Part shown: positions 6,243 to 10,611 of the stretch, one piece after another
How the letters are laid out: each line of letters starts with the position of its first letter
Position numbering within the stretch: the first letter of the stretch is position 1
From: an uncultured bacterium
GTDB taxonomy: Bacteria; Patescibacteriota; Minisyncoccia; Phycocordibacterales; CAWITU01
Length of the DNA: 10,611 bases
NCBI GenBank assembly: GCA_903958115.1
Contig: CAJBRS010000113.1
Coordinates: 1-10,611, forward strand
Direction of reading: 5' to 3'
Program-made: the position numbers and the translations under genes
Notes under the pieces: model-generated
The model's database searches: none
What the model was told of the DNA's origin: nothing
The model's input: only the letters and a program-made list of their open reading frames with translations

Positions 6243-7730
6243 ATGAAGGAACTAAAAAAACGATTGCAGGATATTTCTCATCTTTCTTCAGTGCTCGCTC
6301 TTTTGTGCTGGGATCAGGAAGTGTACATGCCGAAGAAGGGTGCTGATAGACGCGCGGCTTCTATTGCTGAGTTGAATGGCATTATCCACAATAAATTTTT
6401 GGCTATTGATTCGGATGGTCTGCTGACAAAGCTTAAGAAAGAGCTTGATGAAAATAAATTGAAGGGGAAGGATGTGGTCATCGTTACTGAAGTCTGGCGG
6501 AATTTTGAACGTGAGAAAAAACTTCCAGAAGAATTTGTGAGAGAGATAGCCGAGACGGTTTCTAGGGCTCAAGGTGTCTGGGCAGAGGCAAGAAATAAAA
6601 ATGATTTTAAATTATTTTTGCCATGGCTTACAAAAATTGTGAAATTGAAAAGAAAAGAAGCTGAGTATATTGGGTATGAGAAATCTCCTTATGATGCTTT
6701 GCTTGATGCTTGTGAGCCGGGGATGGATTCAGAGCAGGCTCTTCAAATTCTGAATGATCTAAAAGATTTTCTTATGCCGTTCTTGAAAGAAATTAAAGAT
6801 TCGCAAAAGAATATAAAACCTAAGATTTTAGAAGGAAAATTTCCGCTTGATAGGCAAGCTGTATTCAATGAGATGGTTGTAAGTAAGATGGGGTTTGACA
6901 TGGAGGCTGGGAGGATCGACAAGACCACTCATCCTTTTGCCGATGGTCTGCATCCTAATGATGTGCGTATTACTACGAGATATCGTCTAAACGATGCTTT
7001 GTATTCTCTCGGCTCGGTTATTCACGAAGCTGGGCATGGTATATATGAACAAGGTCTTCCTGTGGAAGATTTTGGAACACCACTTTCGGAATCGGTTTCT
7101 TTGGGTATACACGAGTCACAATCCAGAATGTGGGAAAATATTATTGGGAAGAGTAAGCCTTTCTGGAAATATTTTTATCCAAAATTACAAAAGGAATTTC
7201 CTGAGCCCTTCAAAAAAGTGGCTTTGGATGACTTTCTAAAAGTGATAAATAAGGTGGCGCCGTCACTTATTCGTACTGAGGCTGATGAAGTAACCTACAA
7301 TCTACACATTATTCTGCGTTTTGAAATTGAAAAGGAGATGATTGAAGGAAGTATTGATTTAAAAGATTTGCCTAAGATTTGGAAGTCAAAGATGAAGGAG
7401 TATCTTGGAGTAGATGTTCCAAGCGATGCCCTCGGCGTACTTCAGGACGTGCACTGGTCCATTGGGCTTATTGGATATTTCCCAACGTATGCTTTTGGTA
7501 ATTTATACTCGGCCCAATTTTTTTCTAAGATGAAAAAAGATATACCTGATACGGATAAGAAAATGGTCAAGGGTGATTTTGTTGAAATTAAAAAATGGTT
7601 GAATAAAAAGATTCACGCTCATGGTAAGACTTATAAAGCGGGGGAATTGGTGAAGAAAGTGACGGGAGAAGATCTAAATAGCAGATATTTTATTGAATAT
7701 CTAAAAGAAAAGTACAAAAAAGCTAGGTAA
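6243..7730 (+). CDS. M32-family metallocarboxypeptidase (carboxypeptidase Taq type)
   Basis: This 495-residue protein has the normal M32 length. The zinc motif HEAGH (261-265) is followed exactly 30 residues later by Glu291 in HESQSRMWEN (290-299), the third ligand in the spacing known for this family. Other marks are CWDQEVYMP (22-30) near the N-terminus, HPFADGLHPNDVRITTRY (230-247), and EADEVTYNLHIILRFEIE in the C-terminal half. Family members are cytosolic, mostly helical enzymes that remove C-terminal residues from peptides with broad specificity; no signal peptide is seen. It likely recycles amino acids, but the physiological substrate is not shown. The start lies three bases after the preceding stop, without a clear Shine-Dalgarno. 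No terminator is evident after the stop; the next promoter begins 12 bases later. Confidence 0.95.
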   Translation: MKELKKRLQDISHLSSVLALLCWDQEVYMPKKGADRRAASIAELNGIIHNKFLAIDSDGLLTKLKKELDENKLKGKDVVIVTEVWRNFEREKKLPEEFVREIAETVSRAQGVWAEARNKNDFKLFLPWLTKIVKLKRKEAEYIGYEKSPYDALLDACEPGMDSEQALQILNDLKDFLMPFLKEIKDSQKNIKPKILEGKFPLDRQAVFNEMVVSKMGFDMEAGRIDKTTHPFADGLHPNDVRITTRYRLNDALYSLGSVIHEAGHGIYEQGLPVEDFGTPLSESVSLGIHESQSRMWENIIGKSKPFWKYFYPKLQKEFPEPFKKVALDDFLKVINKVAPSLIRTEADEVTYNLHIILRFEIEKEMIEGSIDLKDLPKIWKSKMKEYLGVDVPSDALGVLQDVHWSIGLIGYFPTYAFGNLYSAQFFSKMKKDIPDTDKKMVKGDFVEIKKWLNKKIHAHGKTYKAGELVKKVTGEDLNSRYFIEYLKEKYKKAR

Positions 7731-7742
7731 TCTGGATATGTG

Positions 7743-7751
7743 TGTTATACT
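7743..7751 (+). promoter_or_regulatory. Extended -10 promoter for the 51-residue acidic protein
   Basis: TGTTATACT (-10 at 7746-7751) gives a leader of nearly 40 bases to the ATG at 7796. A second candidate TATAAA (7785-7790) lies five bases before the ATG and could produce a leaderless message instead. No clear -35 or Shine-Dalgarno is seen. Confidence 0.6.
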
Positions 7752-7795
7752 CCGTCAGTCGTTTTTAGCAGAAGATCTAATTTATATAAAAATAT

Positions 7796-7951
7796 ATGTC
7801 AGACGAAATAAAAGTTGATGCCCCTGTTGATGCATCTGCAACTCCAGTTGTAGCCGCAGCAGAACCAGTTGTTGCTGAGGCTCCAGTTGAAGAGGCTGTC
7901 GCTCCTGTGGAAGCTACAGAAGCTACTCCTGCTCCAGAAGTCGTAGCATAG
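7796..7951 (+). CDS. 51-residue acidic Ala/Val/Pro/Glu-rich protein
   Basis: An ATG to TAG frame of 51 residues begins MSDEIKVDAPVDAS and continues with irregular repeats of EAPV, EPVV and EATP type. It has eleven acidic residues and one lysine, no cysteine, no aromatic residue and no membrane helix, so it is probably disordered. Support for it being real is the upstream extended -10 promoter, the good terminator 43 bases after the stop, and the biased composition confined to this frame. I do not recognise a family. It resembles the flexible acidic tails of some ribosome-associated or secreted proteins in composition only. It has no Shine-Dalgarno and forms a one-gene unit. Confidence 0.65.
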   Translation: MSDEIKVDAPVDASATPVVAAAEPVVAEAPVEEAVAPVEATEATPAPEVVA

Positions 7952-7994
7952 TTTGCTCCAGTCTTAAATCTAAAGATATTTTGGATGATAAAAA

Positions 7995-8034
7995 TGACCC
8001 GTTTCGCATTCGCGAAACGGGTCAGACTGTTTTT
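7995..8034 (+). terminator. Rho-independent terminator after the acidic miniprotein
   Basis: A perfect 13-bp stem (TGACCCGTTTCGC, 7995-8007, with 8012-8024) has loop ATTC. The T-run (8030-8034) starts five bases after the stem, which makes it weaker than the others. Those T's are also the left arm of a second, AT-rich inverted repeat. Confidence 0.78.
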
Positions 8035-8050
8035 ATGATTTTCATAAAAA
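8030..8050. repeat. Perfect AT-rich inverted repeat before the 8074 promoter
   Basis: TTTTTATGA (8030-8038) and TCATAAAAA (8042-8050) are exact reverse complements with a 3-base spacer. The element ends 23 bases before the -10 at 8074, next to the -35 position. It could be an operator, an AT-rich promoter-enhancing element, or part of the terminator. Confidence 0.5.
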
Positions 8051-8071
8051 ATAGGTTTATTTCAAAATGAG

Positions 8072-8079
8072 TGTATAAT
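8072..8079 (+). promoter_or_regulatory. Promoter for the 8088-10611 operon
   Basis: A perfect TATAAT (8074-8079) is preceded directly by TG. No -35 is evident. Eight bases separate it from the ATG at 8088, again suggesting a leaderless or nearly leaderless transcript. Confidence 0.7.
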
Positions 8080-8087
8080 GGTCAAAT

Positions 8088-8189
8088 ATGGCAAAAAGAA
8101 AAAACTTCGCGTTGAAGAATAAGGCTTCTCGTTCTCGAAAAACGGCTAAGCGCCTAGCGGTTAAACACGCTCGACCTATTAAAAAATAA
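8088..8189 (+). CDS. 33-residue highly basic miniprotein
   Basis: The frame from ATG 8088 to TAA 8189 encodes 33 residues, of which nine are Lys and five Arg, starting MAKRKNFALKNKASRSRKTA. There is no acidic residue. The composition is that of small nucleic-acid-binding or ribosomal proteins, but it does not match bL34, bL36 or Thx as I know them. It sits eight bases after a perfect -10 and ten bases before the zinc-ribbon gene, so it would be the first gene of the operon that includes murC. It may bind RNA or DNA, or act as a translated leader for the next gene. Function is unknown; reality of the gene is supported mainly by promoter placement and composition. Confidence 0.6.
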   Translation: MAKRKNFALKNKASRSRKTAKRLAVKHARPIKK

Positions 8190-8199
8190 TTCTAAATAT

Positions 8200-8793
8200 A
8201 TGTACATGAAAAAACCTTTCCAAGGCGGTGGTAACCGTTTTGGTGGCAACGGCGGTGGTTTTGGTGGAGGAAGAGGGGGAAATGGTGGTTTCCAAAAGAG
8301 AGAAATGACTATGCACAAAGCTACTTGTAGTGCTTGTGGTAAGACTTGCGAAGTTCCTTTCCGACCAACTGGTGAAAAGCCTGTTTATTGCAAAGAATGT
8401 TTTGCTGAAAGAGGAGGAGGTTCTGATAGAAATGACCGTTCCGACCGACCATCTTTTGACCGAGCCCCACGAAAGAGTTTTGATAACCGATTCGAGCCTC
8501 GTGCTGAAGCTCCTCGAGCTGAAAGAGCTCCTGAAGGAAACAATGATATTAAGAAGCAGTTTGAATATGTAAATAGTAGACTTGATAAGTTAACCAACAT
8601 GGTTGATCGTCTGCTCTCTGCTTCTGTATCTACCGCTCCTGTTCAAAAGGCTGTTGTTGTAAAATCTCCAGAATTGAAAGCGCTTGTCACAAAGGCTACC
8701 AAGGTCGCAACACCTAAGGTCGTAGCTCCTAAAGCTGCTGCTCCTAAGGTCCCTGCTAAGAAAGCAAAAAAGAAAGGTCCTAACAAGAGATAA
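8200..8793 (+). CDS. Gly/Arg-rich zinc-ribbon protein (CxxC-x17-CxxC)
   Basis: This 197-residue protein has three parts. Residues 6-34 are Gly-rich with scattered Arg, Asn and Phe, like RNA-binding low-complexity tails. Residues 36-70 form a zinc ribbon: CSAC (43-46) and CKEC (64-67) with exactly 17 residues between, including EVPFRPTGEKPVYC, the hallmark of the CxxC-x17-CxxC family known from many candidate-phylum bacteria and some methanogens. Residues 72-112 are rich in Arg, Asp, Ser and Pro, then a short amphipathic helix (116-140) may form a coiled coil. The Ala/Lys/Pro tail (145-197) resembles a histone H1 tail. A nucleic-acid-binding role is likely by composition; no function is proven. 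ATGs at 8200 and 8206 are both possible. It lies six bases before murC. Confidence 0.85.
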   Translation: MYMKKPFQGGGNRFGGNGGGFGGGRGGNGGFQKREMTMHKATCSACGKTCEVPFRPTGEKPVYCKECFAERGGGSDRNDRSDRPSFDRAPRKSFDNRFEPRAEAPRAERAPEGNNDIKKQFEYVNSRLDKLTNMVDRLLSASVSTAPVQKAVVVKSPELKALVTKATKVATPKVVAPKAAAPKVPAKKAKKKGPNKR

Positions 8794-8799
8794 CTTAAT

Positions 8800-10089
8800 A
8801 TGAGTGAGTTGGATAAAGTAAAATCTATTTATTTTATTGGTATCGGGGGAAGTGGAATGTCGTCTCTAGCGGCTATGATGTTGGCGCAGAAGAAAAATGT
8901 CGTTGGTTCTGAAAAAGAATTAAATGCCATTACTGAAGCACTCTCTTCTCGCGGAGCTGTTGTTTTTACAGAACAAAGTGGTGAGCATGTGCCAGACGAT
9001 GTTGATTTGGTTGTCTACACTGTAGCTATTCCAGAAAGTAATGGGGATTTGAAACGGGCACGCCAGCTTGGCGTGCCCGTTTTGTCCTATCCAGAAATGC
9101 TGGGTTTGATTTCTAAAAACATGGTTACTATCGCCGTATCGGGTACTCATGGCAAGACAACCACAACAGCTATGTTGGCACATGTGCTAGAGGGGACAGC
9201 GATAGCTCCGACAGTTCTCATGGGTTCTGCTATCGCTGATCACAAGATTAATTTTATTGAAGGTGCTGGTAAGTATCTTTTAGTGGAAGCTTGTGAATAT
9301 AGAAAATCTTTTTTGAATTTAAGTCCAACTTATTTAATTATTACCAATGTTGATGAAGATCATCTGGATTTTTACAAAGACTTATCTGATATTCAGAGAG
9401 CTTTCAAGGATTTAGTTACAAAAATACCTGAGGATGGTTTTGTTGTGTGTGATGCAAAAAATCCGCACCTTCTTCCTGTGGTAGATGGAGTAGCTTGCGC
9501 TGTCGTTGATTATGCCGGAGTTCTTCCAGAAAATACAAAACTTTTAGTGCCAGGAAATCATAATAGAGAAAATGCTGCAGCTGTTTTCGCTCTGGCCTCG
9601 AAGCTTGGTATTGATTCTAAAATTATTACTGAAAAATTAGAGACATTTAAGGGAGTAAAGCGTCGTTTTGAATTTCGCGGAAAAACAGCACAAGGTGCAT
9701 TTGTCTATGATGATTATGCTCACAATCCTCAAAAAGTAGCAGCTGCTTTGCAGGGTGCGCGGGAGGTTTATCCTAACAGTAAAATTATTGCTGTATTTCA
9801 ACCTCATCTTTATAGTCGAACTAAGACACTTTTGAAAGCTTTTGGTCAGTCGTTTGGTGATGCTGATACTGTTTTGATTGCTCCGATTTATGCCGCTCGC
9901 GAGCCATTTGATCCGTCTATCTCGGCAGAAATTTTGGCAAGTGAAATCAGAGCAAATGGAGCTTCGGCAGAGGCTTTTGATTCGATCGATAATATAAAAG
10001 GCAGATTAGACCAGACTTTGTCAGAAGGGGATGTTTTGATGGTTTTAGGTGCAGGTGATATCATTAGGTTGTCGGATTCACTTCTATGA
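8800..10089 (+). CDS. murC: UDP-N-acetylmuramate--L-alanine ligase
   Basis: MurC adds L-alanine to UDP-MurNAc using ATP, the first peptide step of cytoplasmic peptidoglycan precursor synthesis. The 429 residues carry all three Mur ligase domains: an N-terminal nucleotide-sugar Rossmann domain with FIGIGGSGMSSLA (12-24), the ATP-binding centre with P-loop GTHGKTTTT (115-123), EACEYRKSF (163-171), TNVDEDHLDFY (182-192) and PGNHNRENAAA (251-261), and a C-terminal domain with RRFEF (288-292), DDYAHNP (304-310), FQPHLYSRTK (333-342) and GAGDI (417-421). It is slightly shorter than typical MurC (450-490) but not truncated. EACEYRKSF favours MurC over Mpl. It follows the zinc-ribbon gene by six bases and overlaps the next gene by four. 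A terminator-like hairpin lies inside the gene at 9052-9083. Confidence 0.95.
   Translation: MSELDKVKSIYFIGIGGSGMSSLAAMMLAQKKNVVGSEKELNAITEALSSRGAVVFTEQSGEHVPDDVDLVVYTVAIPESNGDLKRARQLGVPVLSYPEMLGLISKNMVTIAVSGTHGKTTTTAMLAHVLEGTAIAPTVLMGSAIADHKINFIEGAGKYLLVEACEYRKSFLNLSPTYLIITNVDEDHLDFYKDLSDIQRAFKDLVTKIPEDGFVVCDAKNPHLLPVVDGVACAVVDYAGVLPENTKLLVPGNHNRENAAAVFALASKLGIDSKIITEKLETFKGVKRRFEFRGKTAQGAFVYDDYAHNPQKVAAALQGAREVYPNSKIIAVFQPHLYSRTKTLLKAFGQSFGDADTVLIAPIYAAREPFDPSISAEILASEIRANGASAEAFDSIDNIKGRLDQTLSEGDVLMVLGAGDIIRLSDSLL
9052..9083 (+). other. Terminator-like hairpin inside murC
   Basis: AAACGGGCACGCCA (9052-9065) and TGGCGTGCCCGTTT (9069-9082) are exact reverse complements, giving a 14-bp GC-rich stem with a 3-base loop, flanked by A's on the left and TTTT on the right. 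It encodes residues 85-95 of MurC (KRARQLGVPVL), a conserved part of the protein. It has the form of an intrinsic terminator on both strands. Confidence 0.7.
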
Positions 10090-10611
10090 TAAAAAGACTA
10101 AAAGAAAGACATGCGGGGTTTTGGGATAAAGAGACGATTAAGTCTTTTTTGTTTGGGGCAATTTTTTTAGGTGTCTCTTTAATTGTGGAGAGGTTCGCTG
10201 ATGTTTATGTCCAGTCTTTAAAGGAGTCGCCAGTGAATGATGTTCTCTTGAACATTCTTCCAAGTTTTGATATTGATTCTTTTATTATAATTTCCACTCT
10301 AATCTTTACCTTTGTTGTTGCTAGTCTTTTTCTTTTCAGACCTAAGTATATTAATTTTGGTATTAAGTCTTTAGCTCTATTTATTTTAATAAGATCTTTT
10401 TTCATTACTCTGACTCACTTAGGAGCAAGTCCTCACCAATTGGTCTTTAATCCAGATAGTTTTGGATATGATTTGTATAATTTCCTTTACAATAGCAACA
10501 ATGATTTCTTCTTCTCTGGTCATACCGGTGTCCCATTTTTGATGGCTCTTATTTTCTGGCCAATTTGGGAATGGAGGTATTTGTTTTTTGCCACTTCTAT
10601 TGTTTTTGGTA
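10086..10611 (+). CDS. PAP2_C / sphingomyelin synthase-like membrane enzyme (partial)
   Basis: The frame opens at ATG 10086, overlapping the murC stop as ATGA, and stays open for 175 codons to the window edge. Hydrophobic helices lie near residues 19-35, 66-84, 92-110 and 149-175 after a basic N-terminus. The segment IRSFFITLTHLGASP (102-116), followed by FFFSGHTGVP (141-150), matches the arrangement of PAP2_C (PF14360) proteins, the sphingomyelin synthase and lipid phosphate phosphatase relatives, where SGHT supplies a catalytic histidine (here His146). The second catalytic histidine motif would lie beyond the window. Members act on lipid phosphates or transfer phospho-headgroups in the membrane. 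The four-base overlap suggests translational coupling to murC. The family is likely; the substrate is unknown. Confidence 0.78.
   Translation, partial: MIKRLKERHAGFWDKETIKSFLFGAIFLGVSLIVERFADVYVQSLKESPVNDVLLNILPSFDIDSFIIISTLIFTFVVASLFLFRPKYINFGIKSLALFILIRSFFITLTHLGASPHQLVFNPDSFGYDLYNFLYNSNNDFFFSGHTGVPFLMALIFWPIWEWRYLFFATSIVFG

Noticed and set aside
10205..10405. 66-codon minus-strand open frame
   Set aside because: It lies opposite the PAP2_C-like gene, which has clear family motifs and a coupled start; the minus frame has no promoter or recognisable features.
1..10611. CRISPR array, tRNA, rRNA, insertion sequence or phage signatures
   Set aside because: No regularly spaced repeats, cloverleaf-like segments, transposase motifs or terminal inverted repeats with target duplications were seen.

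Overview
This AT-rich window encodes every gene on the + strand. Its style fits a small-genome bacterium of the Candidate Phyla Radiation (Patescibacteria/Parcubacteria type). The clues are tight packing, mostly absent Shine-Dalgarno sites, promoters pressed against start codons, many small unrecognised membrane proteins, a CxxC-x17-CxxC zinc-ribbon protein, and M50 and M32 peptidases. The assignment is inferred from gene content and style; no rRNA or tRNA is present to confirm it.

Layout. Positions 1-60 are the tail of an unidentified gene, closed by a strong terminator (81-118). An extended -10 promoter then drives a GTG-start membrane protein (175-705) with a weak DedA/VTT look. After a promoter region rich in inverted repeats comes a probable operon: a DUF2892-like membrane protein (784-984), a CrtI-family FAD oxidoreductase (999-2504) and an unknown protein with a C-terminal membrane anchor (2516-3151).

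Positions 3227-5874 form a visibly more GC-rich block: a compact M50 site-2 protease with a strong Shine-Dalgarno (3227-3949), a terminator, and a divergent ATP-dependent DNA ligase (4084-5874) closed by its own terminator. An extended -10 promoter touching that terminator starts a two-gene unit: a two-helix membrane protein (5940-6239) and an M32 carboxypeptidase (6243-7730).

Positions 7731-8199 hold two tiny genes, a 51-residue acidic protein (7796-7951) with its own promoter and terminator, and a 33-residue very basic protein (8088-8189). The latter opens a probable operon with a Gly/Arg-rich zinc-ribbon protein (8200-8793), murC (8800-10089) and a PAP2_C/sphingomyelin-synthase-like membrane enzyme that overlaps murC by 4 bases and runs off the window (10086-10611).

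Themes. MurC (peptidoglycan precursor synthesis), the lipid phosphatase-like enzyme, the M50 protease and several small membrane proteins point to cell-envelope work. Four promoters share TGTTA at the extended -10, and four of the five clear promoters lie 6-9 bases from the start codon, suggesting leaderless translation. The oddest items are a 14-bp terminator-like hairpin inside murC, the ligase with an altered motif I and an apparently interrupted OB fold, and the pair of oppositely charged miniproteins.
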